7,516 nucleotides of DNA from Phycisphaerae bacterium (GTDB lineage: Bacteria > Planctomycetota > Phycisphaerae > Sedimentisphaerales > Anaerohalosphaeraceae): positions 1 to 7,516 of the forward strand of contig JAIPFN010000019.1 in the NCBI GenBank assembly GCA_021736615.1. Direction: 5' to 3'. The notes beneath the pieces were generated by a model. That model made no database searches, was not told where the DNA came from, and saw only the letters and a list, made by a program, of their open reading frames with translations. Below are positions 1 to 6,533 of the stretch, piece after piece; positions within the stretch are counted from its first letter, which is position 1; each line of letters starts with the position of its first letter. The position numbers were made by a program, and so were the translations under genes.

Positions 1-1419
1 AGGCTCACTTTCAACGTCAATGATCTCAAATACCCTCTCAGAAGCCGCATTGGCGCCCTGAAGCTTGTTCCAGACCTCGCTTACCTTACGAATGGACTCT
101 GCAGCGGTGCCAAGCAGTACAAGCAAAGTGAGGAACTCACTGGGGTCAATTCGCCTGGCAGGATCAGGGCTGGTAACCCAATATATGCCAACCATCAAGG
201 CTGCCGACCCAGCTAACATTCCCATTATTTCCATCAGCGGATTCGTTAAAGCCTCGACTTTCGCGATTTTAAGGGTATGCCGGAGCAGCTGATTATTAAT
301 TACACGATAATGATCCGACTCACGCTTCTGATTGTTATATACCTTCACGACCCGCAAAGCACTTACCACGCCAGTGACCCTGCCGAGCATCCTGGCACTG
401 CTTACAAGCGACTTCATCGTCGCCTTCCTGATCTTTTTGCCCAGTACCCCCAACAATCCAACTGTAACCGGAGCCATGCCAAGAAAGATCAGGCAAAGTT
501 TTGGACTTATTAAAAATGCAGCTGACAGAATAGCTAAGGCCTTCATCGGCTCACGGAGTGCCTTGCCAAGCAATATTTTAACACCTCTCGCCGCAGCAGC
601 GGTATCTCCGACTATTCTGCTTGTAGTGTCACTGGAACCTTGTTGGGTAAAACGCCCTACCGGCATATCCATGACCTTTGCAAAACAATCTTCACGAACC
701 TCTGCAATAGCAACCTGAACGATCTTTTCAGCAAGGTAATTTTGTACGAAACGTGCCAGGCATCTGATAATTGTTACAATACCCATGACGACAATTATAA
801 AGATCATTGCCTTGCGTTTTGTTACAGATGACTGCTCACGTGGAACAGATGTCATGGCCCACTGAATTTTGGGAATAACTAAAGCCTCAACCCCTTTCAT
901 CTCGGGGACGTAGAGTGTAATTGTTTGCAACATTGAATTTCCGAGGGCGTCATCCCTGCTGAGGAGAATTTTTAACTCGGAGGATTCTTCAGCATTTGCC
1001 AGGCTTTCAAGAAGTTTCGCAGTCGATACGCCTTTGTCGCCTGACGGCATATTCTCGCCGACGCCAATTACCCTGTCATATGGCCTGATACCTGCCGTGT
1101 AGGCAGTTTTTTCGTCATCGACACCAACTACTATCAAATAGGTTATAGACGAGGTTTTGCCGCCGATATCATCTGAAACTTCCGGCAAAGGAAACTCAAT
1201 TCCCAAACGAGCATCACTTATCTTCCTGTCTACCCAGCCATGCAGACCCTCTTCATTCATCATGACCTTAAGCAGCGGAACGATTGTCATAAAGCTGAGC
1301 GCAAACAGTACAGCAATTACTATAACAACGCATATAACCGCAACCACTCTGGGCCATTGGGGCTTGACATATGTAAATATCCGCCAAAAAGCGGTCAAAT
1401 CGTCCTTTTTTCCTGGCAT
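1..1419 (-). CDS. MsbA-like ABC exporter, membrane domain with PDZ-like insertion (partial, C-terminus off window)
   Basis: The frame is open from ATG at 1419 to the window edge, giving 473 residues without a stop. Hydrophobic segments at about residues 24-46, 204-222, 292-306, 308-326, 391-414 and 427-442 fit the six helices of a type IV exporter half-transporter. The part after helix 2 (residues 240-275, with GSSDTTSRIVGDT) resembles the first coupling-helix region of MsbA, and the end (NKLQGANAASERVFEIID, 451-468) is the usual linker just before the nucleotide-binding domain, which should lie left of position 1. Family knowledge: MsbA flips lipid A-core across the inner membrane; other members export drugs, peptides or lipids. 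Odd feature: the loop between helices 1 and 2, normally short, is about 150 residues and holds a PDZ-like domain. An AGG (1428-1430) sits 8 bases before the ATG. The substrate is inferred from the neighbouring glycan genes. Confidence 0.88.
   Translation of the reverse strand, partial: MPGKKDDLTAFWRIFTYVKPQWPRVVAVICVVIVIAVLFALSFMTIVPLLKVMMNEEGLHGWVDRKISDARLGIEFPLPEVSDDIGGKTSSITYLIVVGVDDEKTAYTAGIRPYDRVIGVGENMPSGDKGVSTAKLLESLANAEESSELKILLSRDDALGNSMLQTITLYVPEMKGVEALVIPKIQWAMTSVPREQSSVTKRKAMIFIIVVMGIVTIIRCLARFVQNYLAEKIVQVAIAEVREDCFAKVMDMPVGRFTQQGSSDTTSRIVGDTAAAARGVKILLGKALREPMKALAILSAAFLISPKLCLIFLGMAPVTVGLLGVLGKKIRKATMKSLVSSARMLGRVTGVVSALRVVKVYNNQKRESDHYRVINNQLLRHTLKIAKVEALTNPLMEIMGMLAGSAALMVGIYWVTSPDPARRIDPSEFLTLLVLLGTAAESIRKVSEVWNKLQGANAASERVFEIIDVESEP
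904..1167 (-). other. PDZ-like domain inside the exporter's first extracytoplasmic loop
   Basis: This codes for residues about 85-172 of the exporter. It reads as a hydrophobic strand (YLIVVGV, 94-100), then the stretch AYTAGIRPYDRVIGVGE (106-122) that matches the carboxylate-loop and strand pattern of HtrA/RseP-type PDZ domains (AG-[IL]-x-P-x-D-x-[IV]-x-x-V). A helix follows (STAKLLESLANA, 132-143), then a strand ending in R (ELKILLSR, 148-155) and a last strand (ITLYVP, 167-172). In type IV exporters the helix 1-2 loop faces away from the cytoplasm, so the domain would sit in the periplasm. PDZ domains usually bind C-terminal or internal peptides; a partner here is unknown. Confidence 0.7.
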
Positions 1420-1468
1420 TAATTGTACCTATCACAAAATAACAATAATTAGTCCGTTAATTTGTTAG

Positions 1469-1497
1469 AGATTAGCATAGTTATGCCGTCCGGTCAA
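1469..1497 (-). promoter_or_regulatory. Candidate sigma-70 promoter for the ABC exporter gene
   Basis: On the minus strand, TTGACC (1492-1497, five of six consensus bases) is followed after 17 bases by TAATCT (1469-1474), which is a poor -10 (three of six) but is preceded by TGC, an extended -10 element. Transcription would start near 1462, leaving a leader of about 43 bases. The remaining sequence between the exporter and the upstream glycosyltransferase (1420-1562) shows nothing else recognisable and no GC hairpin with a T run. Confidence 0.4.
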
Positions 1498-1562
1498 GAG
1501 CAAAGCTTTTTAAAAGACAGGGATGTTTATATCATTTTATCGGCATTTAATCGCCCTTTTCC

Positions 1563-2552
1563 TTATGATTCCCCAAGAGTTTTTTGAATAATGCGAGTCA
1601 ATTTACCGCCAATAATCCTTAAATCAAAACCGTCAACGTCTTTTCTTGCAGCTTTTCCCATACGGTCCCTGACCTGCTTATCTGCAATTAGTTCATTTAA
1701 TGCCGCAAACCATTGATCCTGATTGCCTGCGATATAGCCGGAAACTCCGTTATTTACGAAATCTCGATTTACTCCAACAGGACTGGCAACAACAGCAAGA
1801 GATGCGGCCATGTACTGAAGTATCTTAAAACCGCATTTACCCCTGGTAAAATTATCGTCCGGCAAAGGAGCAAGCCCGATATCACTTTCACGCAAGTTTC
1901 TGGCCTGGGAATCCAGGGACCAGTTCACTTTTTCGACCTCCATATTCTCCAGGTCAAAAAACGCATCGCATATAATACGCAGGACAACATTATCAAACCG
2001 TCTGCCGATCTCCTCAAGAACCTCTTTTAGCTCTTCCAGGTACATTAAAGTACTCTTGCTTCCGATCCAGACAAGTCTTACTTTACCATCATCCGTCCGG
2101 TCTGTCTGCACATCATAAGAATCGACATCAAGCCCGGTAGGGAGCACCTCAACATTATTGTTATACTTCAGGGCGTGATCTGCAAGATATGAGTTTCCGG
2201 CGATAACGGTATCTGCAAGCCTGGTTGTCCGTGCAAAATCCCTAAGCCTCTTAGGACTTTTTCTTTCAGGCCTCTTATCGTCGTACATTACGGCAACATC
2301 GAAATCATAGACGATCTTGCGGGCAAATTTCCTGAGAAAGAACGCATCAAAGAAATTCAATCGCTTTTTATGCAGAAAAACCCCATCAAACCGCCCTGCC
2401 TTGACAAACAGCCTAAAGCGGGAGAAAAAGCCGCGCGGATACTTGACCAATTCGATCTCAAACCCTTCTGCGCAAAGCCGTTCAATATAAATCCCAAACC
2501 GCTGCCGATAGCTGGGCCGGTCGGGATTGTTTGATATTACCAGGATATTCAT
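1563..2552 (-). CDS. GT4-like glycosyltransferase (GT-B fold)
   Basis: This 329-residue protein has the two Rossmann-like halves of a GT-B glycosyltransferase. The N-terminal acceptor half (1 to about 140) starts with the strand MNILVISNN and ends with AGNSYLADHA (118-127) and LPTGLD (137-142), both typical of GT4 proteins. The C-terminal donor half begins at LVWIGSKSTLMYL (160-172) and contains DIGLAPLPDD (224-233), then RGKCGFKILQYMA (237-249) and VVASPVGVN (254-262). The usual glutamates of the GT4 EX7E motif are G238 and Q246 here, a pattern I recall from a group of GT4 proteins with KCxxK in place of the first half. Length is near normal, with no membrane segment, so it probably acts at the cytoplasmic face. 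It follows the GT-D gene by 46 bases on the same strand. Its AGG (2563-2565) lies 10 bases before the ATG, a rather long spacing. The sugar is unknown. Confidence 0.87.
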   Translation of the reverse strand: MNILVISNNPDRPSYRQRFGIYIERLCAEGFEIELVKYPRGFFSRFRLFVKAGRFDGVFLHKKRLNFFDAFFLRKFARKIVYDFDVAVMYDDKRPERKSPKRLRDFARTTRLADTVIAGNSYLADHALKYNNNVEVLPTGLDVDSYDVQTDRTDDGKVRLVWIGSKSTLMYLEELKEVLEEIGRRFDNVVLRIICDAFFDLENMEVEKVNWSLDSQARNLRESDIGLAPLPDDNFTRGKCGFKILQYMAASLAVVASPVGVNRDFVNNGVSGYIAGNQDQWFAALNELIADKQVRDRMGKAARKDVDGFDLRIIGGKLTRIIQKTLGES

Positions 2553-2564
2553 AGCAATTTTGCC

Positions 2565-2594
2565 TAATCAGTAATAATCGAATATAACTGATTA
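2565..2594. repeat. Perfect 8-bp inverted repeat between two glycosyltransferase genes
   Basis: TAATCAGT (2565-2572) and ACTGATTA (2587-2594) are exact reverse complements separated by 14 AT-rich bases. The pair fills most of the 46-base gap between the GT-D and GT4-like genes. In the transcript one arm abuts the AGG ribosome-binding site of the downstream gene. It could be a weak hairpin or a protein-binding dyad; no T run follows, so it is not a standard terminator. Confidence 0.4.
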
Positions 2595-2598
2595 AACA

Positions 2599-3582
2599 TT
2601 AATCCAAATTTATTTTTTTCATGATCTGACTTTTATATTCTGGATCGTCCAGGGGTTGACATTTTCGCCCGGCTTTGCCGCTGTCAACATATTTATAGTC
2701 TATCGGAACTCCCAGTTCTGTTTCCTTTCGCAAAAACCATTCGTAGTCGATGTCAAAAGCGCCCGTATCAATCGCCTGGAACCCTTTTATGCAAAGATCA
2801 TAGCTCAATACGGTAGCGGTAGGACCAAGTGCAATCAAGACCAGTTTGTCTTTATCAATATCATCAAACGCAGACAATATCTCATCGTACTTTGCATAGG
2901 CATTACGAGGCGGACAAAGAATCCGCGATACCGATTTCGCCCCATCCAGCAGATCGTTAAACATCCCGAACCGCGTTCCATCACCCTCACAGATAACTAT
3001 ATCACGACCCTGCCATATTTTCTTGACCTTGGCATAATAATCGCTGCACTTAATGTAATGCTCATCGGTTTTATAATTTTGTATGTACGCCCTGCTGAAA
3101 AAAGCATCATAGTAAACGCGATTCATGTCAAGATAAGAATATATCAGTTCTCGCTTACGAACTGCCCATTTCCTCCAGAAATTGGCAACCGGGGGCAAAA
3201 AATGGCTCAAATCCCCAAAACACGGCGGAAGAGCGATCAATAAATTTGGCAGATCAGATCCAAGCACTTCTTTAAGCCGGACTGCAAGTTCACTGTTACG
3301 AGGCTGATAATTTATCCGCCCACCCGTCATAAGCACAAATTCCCCATCACCAAAACGAGTCAGAGAACATTTATCTTCTAATATCTTGTCAACTGTCTGT
3401 TCGGCGGTTTTAATGATCGGCAGCGGAACTGAAAAATCAGCATTTGTGATTTTATCAAACATCTCATACGGCATATTATCCAAGAGATAATTAGCTTTCT
3501 CAAGCTGCTTATGAGCCTTACTTGAATAAAAAAGCCGCTTTTTAAAACGAGCCAATTCTTTCTCGATCTTTCTTAATATCAT
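2599..3582 (-). CDS. DUF1792 family GT-D-fold glycosyltransferase
   Basis: This 327-residue protein matches the DUF1792 family, whose founding structural example is dGT1 of Streptococcus parasanguinis, a glucosyltransferase of Fap1 adhesin glycosylation with the GT-D fold. The metal-binding DXE motif of that family is visible as RFGDGE (76-81, D79 and E81). Further family blocks are CEGDGTRFGMFNDLL (198-212), RILCPPRNAYAKYD (220-233), ALGPTATVLSYDL (251-263) and AIDTGAFDIDYEWF (270-283). From memory, the last block usually has a histidine after the glycine (GH-x-D-x-EYEW); here it is alanine. About 65 residues, rich in K and L, precede the conserved core and may be a helical extension. It is likely cytoplasmic. 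It is the first gene of a two-gene unit, with CCCT on the plus strand (3589-3592) giving AGGG 6 bases before the ATG. The acceptor is unknown. Confidence 0.87.
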   Translation of the reverse strand: MILRKIEKELARFKKRLFYSSKAHKQLEKANYLLDNMPYEMFDKITNADFSVPLPIIKTAEQTVDKILEDKCSLTRFGDGEFVLMTGGRINYQPRNSELAVRLKEVLGSDLPNLLIALPPCFGDLSHFLPPVANFWRKWAVRKRELIYSYLDMNRVYYDAFFSRAYIQNYKTDEHYIKCSDYYAKVKKIWQGRDIVICEGDGTRFGMFNDLLDGAKSVSRILCPPRNAYAKYDEILSAFDDIDKDKLVLIALGPTATVLSYDLCIKGFQAIDTGAFDIDYEWFLRKETELGVPIDYKYVDSGKAGRKCQPLDDPEYKSQIMKKINLD

Positions 3583-3646
3583 GCTTTGCCCTGACCTTAA
3601 GGTATTGTTAATTAATTGAAATCTTTATCGCAACAAACTGGCTTCT

Positions 3647-3675
3647 AGAATATAGCGCTTTGCGATGCAATTCAA
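3647..3675 (-). promoter_or_regulatory. Candidate promoter for the GT-D/GT4 unit
   Basis: On the minus strand, TTGAAT (3670-3675) and TATTCT (3647-3652) are 17 bases apart, each with four of six consensus bases. An overlapping TATATT (3649-3654) is a better -10 but with a 15-base spacer. The start would be near 3640, giving a leader of about 58 bases. It is weaker than the opposing promoter in the same gap. Confidence 0.3.
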
Positions 3676-3727
3676 CCTTTTTTATTCTAATAACTTCTGA
3701 GTTCACAACAAATACCTAAAAACAAAC

Positions 3728-3756
3728 TTGATATATTAATAGGACATTATTATAAT
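3728..3756 (+). promoter_or_regulatory. Near-consensus sigma-70 promoter for the methyltransferase/GT2 unit
   Basis: TTGATA (3728-3733, five of six) and TATAAT (3751-3756, exact consensus) are separated by exactly 17 bases, in an AT-rich stretch. Transcription should start near 3763, about 25 bases before the ATG at 3789, leaving just room for the ribosome-binding site. No operator-like dyad is obvious over it, so strong and largely constitutive expression is the simplest reading. Confidence 0.7.
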
Positions 3757-3773
3757 ATTTTTTTTCTTCCCTT

Positions 3774-3780
3774 AAGAAGG
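3774..3780 (+). promoter_or_regulatory. Strong ribosome-binding site of the methyltransferase gene
   Basis: AAGAAGG lies 8 bases before the ATG at 3789 and is the best Shine-Dalgarno match in the window. It supports this start for the methyltransferase. A short CCTT/AAGG pairing with the bases just before it could form only a weak hairpin. Confidence 0.6.
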
Positions 3781-3788
3781 AATTAGCG

Positions 3789-4502
3789 ATGGCAAATAAT
3801 AGTGAACCATTATTGATCAATAACGATATTCAGAAAGCAAAAAACACGAAAAAACAAAAGAAATCTGGAAGTTATTATCAAAATCCGCGTGAAGATATGT
3901 TGGAGTTTATTCCTTCCGGCATAAAAAAAACACTGGAAGTCGGTTGCGGAGAAGGAAATTTCTCTGCATTGCTGAAAGACAGATTTGGAGTTGAAGCCTG
4001 GGCAGTAGAAATAAACGAAGAATCTGCCAGACAAGCTGAAAAAAAATTACACAAAGTCATTATTGAAGACGCTCACAGTTCAATTAACAAACTGCCCGAA
4101 AAATATTTTGACTGCATTATATGCTTTGACATCCTTGAGCACCTGGAAGATCCCTACTCGCTTCTGACTTCACTTAAAAGTAAACTGGCAATAGGCGGAG
4201 TTATCATAACATCAATACCTAATATTCGATATTATTCAGCTTTCCGTAAATTCGTGCTTCATGGAAACTGGGATTACATGGATCAGGGAATAATGGACAG
4301 GACTCACCTCAGGTTTATCACATATAAAAGTATAAAGAAAATGTTTAAGGACCTCGGATTTAATACCACGATTACTAAAGGAATTCATCCCACTTCCAGT
4401 TTCACTTGTAAAGTATTGCAATTGTTCACTTTTGGCTTTTTTTCTGACATCAAATACAAACATTTTGTCAGTATTGTAAGCGTAGATGAAAAAGAAAGCT
4501 AA
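3789..4502 (+). CDS. Class I SAM-dependent methyltransferase
   Basis: The 237-residue protein has the class I methyltransferase order: motif I LEVGCGEGNFS (49-59) for SAM binding, acidic E74 at the end of strand 2, D95 after strand 3, FDCIICFDILEHLEDP (107-122), and GGVIITSIPN (136-145). WDYMDQGIMDRTHLRFIT (161-178) is a block seen in methyltransferases of surface-polysaccharide loci. The first 30 residues are polar and lysine-rich, probably disordered. There is no membrane segment. The family methylates many acceptors; methylation of a sugar or glycan end is inferred from the adjoining GT2 gene, which follows after one base. The gene is visibly richer in A, with many AAA and AAT codons, than the GT2 gene behind it, which may indicate a different origin. 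A quinone or small-molecule methyltransferase is possible but less likely in this context. Confidence 0.88.
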   Translation: MANNSEPLLINNDIQKAKNTKKQKKSGSYYQNPREDMLEFIPSGIKKTLEVGCGEGNFSALLKDRFGVEAWAVEINEESARQAEKKLHKVIIEDAHSSINKLPEKYFDCIICFDILEHLEDPYSLLTSLKSKLAIGGVIITSIPNIRYYSAFRKFVLHGNWDYMDQGIMDRTHLRFITYKSIKKMFKDLGFNTTITKGIHPTSSFTCKVLQLFTFGFFSDIKYKHFVSIVSVDEKES

Positions 4503-4503
4503 T

Positions 4504-5466
4504 ATGAAACTTTCAATTATCATCGTCAGTTGGAATGTAAGTGATGATTTGCAGGCATGCCTGTCGTCTTTGAGGGACAATCCGCCTTCGGCAGCCTTTG
4601 AGCAGATTCTCGTTGACAACAACAGCTCAGATGCGACCGTCGAAACCGTCAAGAAAAATTTTCCCGAAGTTAAGATAATCGAAAATAGCGAAAATAAGGG
4701 CTTTGCCACCGCGAATAATCAGGGCATAGGAATCGCAACCGGACAATACGTATTGCTTTTAAATCCAGACACGATAGTCCATCCCGGCGCACTGGATACG
4801 TTAATTGAATTCCTCGACAAAAATCCGGATGCCGGTGCATGCGGACCAAAACTGATCAATGATGATGGTACTATCCAGGCGTCAGTCAGACGATTCCCCA
4901 CTTACCGTGGAGTCCTCTACAGCCACACCGTTTGCAGGCTGCTGGGCCTTTTCAGAACACCATATCGAAAATGGATGATGAAGGATTTTCGTTACGACAA
5001 GCAAACCGATGTCGACCAACTCATGGGAGCGGCATTAATGGTCAGACGCTCTGCAATTGAAAAAGCAGGCCTGCTCGACTCGGACTTTTTCATGTATTTC
5101 GAAGAGGTCGACTGGTGCTACAGAATCAAGCAGGCCGGGTGGCGCCTCGTATTCTTGCCCGATGCCGAAATAACTCATCTCGGAGGACGTTCGTCATCGC
5201 AAGTACCCCTGAAAAGAATAATGACCTTAACCAGTCTTCTCGCTTTTTTCAGAAAACACCGAGGCAGGCTAAGCAGCGAATCATTTGCAATCATCTTTAA
5301 ACTCGCAGTGATTCTTAGAAATATTTGCCACCTGGTAATCGGACTTTTCACTTTACCTGTCGCCTGGCTTAGACGCGACACCGAAAGAAAGCAAAAAGCG
5401 ATAGAAAAAATCAAACTCCATGCTCTTCTTTTGACCAGATATCTCCCCCGAATACTTAAAATGTAA
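4504..5466 (+). CDS. GT2 family glycosyltransferase (WbbL/rhamnosyltransferase-like)
   Basis: From ATG 4504 this is a 320-residue GT-A glycosyltransferase of family 2. It starts MKLSIIIVSWN, followed by LVDNNSSD (36-43), NKGFATANNQG (64-74), the DXD-like metal site NPDT (87-90), MGAALMVRR (174-182) and MYFEEVDWCYR (197-207) with the likely catalytic acidic residues, then H225 in ITHLGG. This order is typical of WbbL-like enzymes that transfer rhamnose or similar sugars to undecaprenyl-linked or core glycans. A hydrophobic stretch near 263-288 could anchor it at the membrane. An in-frame ATG at 4486 would add six residues and overlap the methyltransferase; 4504 is preferred because the family usually begins MxLSIIIV. 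Neither start has a clear ribosome-binding site, and the TAA of the methyltransferase is one base away, so translational coupling is likely. The sugar specificity is not determinable. Confidence 0.9.
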   Translation: MKLSIIIVSWNVSDDLQACLSSLRDNPPSAAFEQILVDNNSSDATVETVKKNFPEVKIIENSENKGFATANNQGIGIATGQYVLLLNPDTIVHPGALDTLIEFLDKNPDAGACGPKLINDDGTIQASVRRFPTYRGVLYSHTVCRLLGLFRTPYRKWMMKDFRYDKQTDVDQLMGAALMVRRSAIEKAGLLDSDFFMYFEEVDWCYRIKQAGWRLVFLPDAEITHLGGRSSSQVPLKRIMTLTSLLAFFRKHRGRLSSESFAIIFKLAVILRNICHLVIGLFTLPVAWLRRDTERKQKAIEKIKLHALLLTRYLPRILKM

Positions 5467-5477
5467 TTGACTGCAAA

Positions 5478-6506
5478 TTACCGCCAGTCAGCCGAATAAT
5501 CTCCATTTTCAATAACCTCCAGGGTATATTCTGCGATTTTCTTACCACTACACACCGCATGAACACGCTCCACGCCCGCATTTGCAATTTTGAGCCTCTC
5601 GTCCTCATGCTTAAGATACCAGTCGGCCAGTTCGAAAAATTCATCCGGAGTATCAAAATACTTTAAATGCACACCATCGGCGAAAAGCCGGTCAGAATCG
5701 GGCACACGTTTAGAAAGGACGAAACAACCTGACGCAAGATAATGTGTCAGGCGGTCTGAATGATACATACTCACATCATTTATTGCGTTTATGCTCAATG
5801 CAATACGGGCACCGCTGATGGCATACTGGTAATCTATCCCCCCTATTCGCGGGTAACCGAGACAGCCGTAAAAAGTACAATTACCCATCATTTCCAATCT
5901 CTCGATCATTTGGACGCGCGTCGGGTCGGTAGGATATTTACGAGACTCCTTGGTCTTGCCGGTAAACAAAATATCCGTTTTCCATTTATCTTCGACGTCG
6001 TAGCGATATTCATAGTCCGGGTCACATGGGTTTGGCATAAACAGGCAAAGTTTGCAACCGGCTTGCCGATATTTATCGAGCCATTTACCGTTATTAGTCG
6101 CCAGCATAAGATCGAGTTTGGACCCGATTTCTACGCGATTTGTTTGGTATTCGGGCCAGGGATCACCATCAAAACCGTACAAAAAGGCATTCGGTACAGC
6201 CTCGCGGATTCGTTCTATTGTTTTTGCATCGAGGAAATTAGCGAATGATATTTGAACGATATCTGGCCTGTAGGTCTTAAGCTGCCTGACTAAAAGGTCA
6301 TCTACCTGTCCCTTAATCCATTTACGGCTTAAAAGCTTACTCTTAACCGGCTCAAGATGCCAGAATGCCCCGCCATAGTCAAATCGATGAACATCGTGCC
6401 CCAAGCGGATAAACCCCTTAACCTGTTTGCGTATGCCAGACAACAAAAACTTGTCTGTATACTCCCTCATATCCTCGACAATAAAAATACGCTTCACTTT
6501 GGCCAT
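5478..6506 (-). CDS. CgeB-like GT-B glycosyltransferase
   Basis: The 342-residue protein resembles the glycosyltransferases annotated CgeB/Glyco_trans_1_2. Its N-terminal half has IFIVEDMREY (7-16), PDIVQISFANFLD (81-93) and YGFDGDPWPE (110-119). TNNGKWLDKYRQAGC (137-151) and MPNPCDPD (157-164) follow. The donor half begins near DILFTGK (178-184) and contains YAISGARIALSIN (228-240), the conserved SDRLTHYLASGCFVLSKR (250-267) and a C-terminal helical region. Family knowledge: these are retaining-type GT-B enzymes, often in polysaccharide or spore-coat loci; CgeB itself is a Bacillus spore-coat maturation protein. A longer version from TTG 6521 is possible, but AGGA lies 6 bases before ATG 6506, which decides the start. 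It follows the methyltransferase gene by 27 bases, in one transcript. It ends 11 bases from the convergent GT2 gene. The donor and acceptor are unknown. Confidence 0.85.
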   Translation of the reverse strand: MAKVKRIFIVEDMREYTDKFLLSGIRKQVKGFIRLGHDVHRFDYGGAFWHLEPVKSKLLSRKWIKGQVDDLLVRQLKTYRPDIVQISFANFLDAKTIERIREAVPNAFLYGFDGDPWPEYQTNRVEIGSKLDLMLATNNGKWLDKYRQAGCKLCLFMPNPCDPDYEYRYDVEDKWKTDILFTGKTKESRKYPTDPTRVQMIERLEMMGNCTFYGCLGYPRIGGIDYQYAISGARIALSINAINDVSMYHSDRLTHYLASGCFVLSKRVPDSDRLFADGVHLKYFDTPDEFFELADWYLKHEDERLKIANAGVERVHAVCSGKKIAEYTLEVIENGDYSADWR

Positions 6507-6512
6507 TAAAAA

Positions 6513-6516
6513 TCCT
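6513..6516 (-). promoter_or_regulatory. Ribosome-binding site that fixes the CgeB-like gene start
   Basis: On the minus strand AGGA stands 6 bases upstream of ATG 6506. It lies inside the longer reading frame opened by TTG 6521, which has no comparable site, so the shorter protein is favoured. Confidence 0.55.
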
Positions 6517-6533
6517 GACAAAGATAATGAAAA

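Noticed and set aside
332..718. 128-codon open frame on the plus strand, and several shorter ones between 65 and 1468
   Set aside because: They are antisense to the continuous ABC exporter frame, whose membrane helices and linker are clearly protein-like; the opposite frames are low in sense and overlap each other.
1502..1516. AT-only CTTTTTAAAAG palindrome downstream of the GT4-like gene, considered as a terminator
   Set aside because: It has no GC stem and is too weak to act as an intrinsic terminator; the following sequence leads into the exporter promoter.
2656..3243. 195-codon open frame on the plus strand
   Set aside because: It lies wholly antisense to the well-supported DUF1792 gene, has no ribosome-binding site and no recognisable protein pattern.
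3594..3603. Perfect 10-bp palindrome ACCTTAAGGT upstream of the GT-D gene
   Set aside because: A palindrome of this length is likely by chance in an intergenic region this size, and it is not repeated elsewhere near the other promoters.
4486..4503. Earlier in-frame start for the GT2 gene
   Set aside because: It would add MKKKAN before the usual family start and overlap the methyltransferase, without a better ribosome-binding site; it remains possible.
5468..5490. TGACTG/CAGTCA hairpin with an 11-base loop between the convergent GT2 and CgeB-like genes
   Set aside because: The stem is only 6 bp, lies partly inside the CgeB-like coding sequence and has no T run on either side, so a terminator call is not supported.
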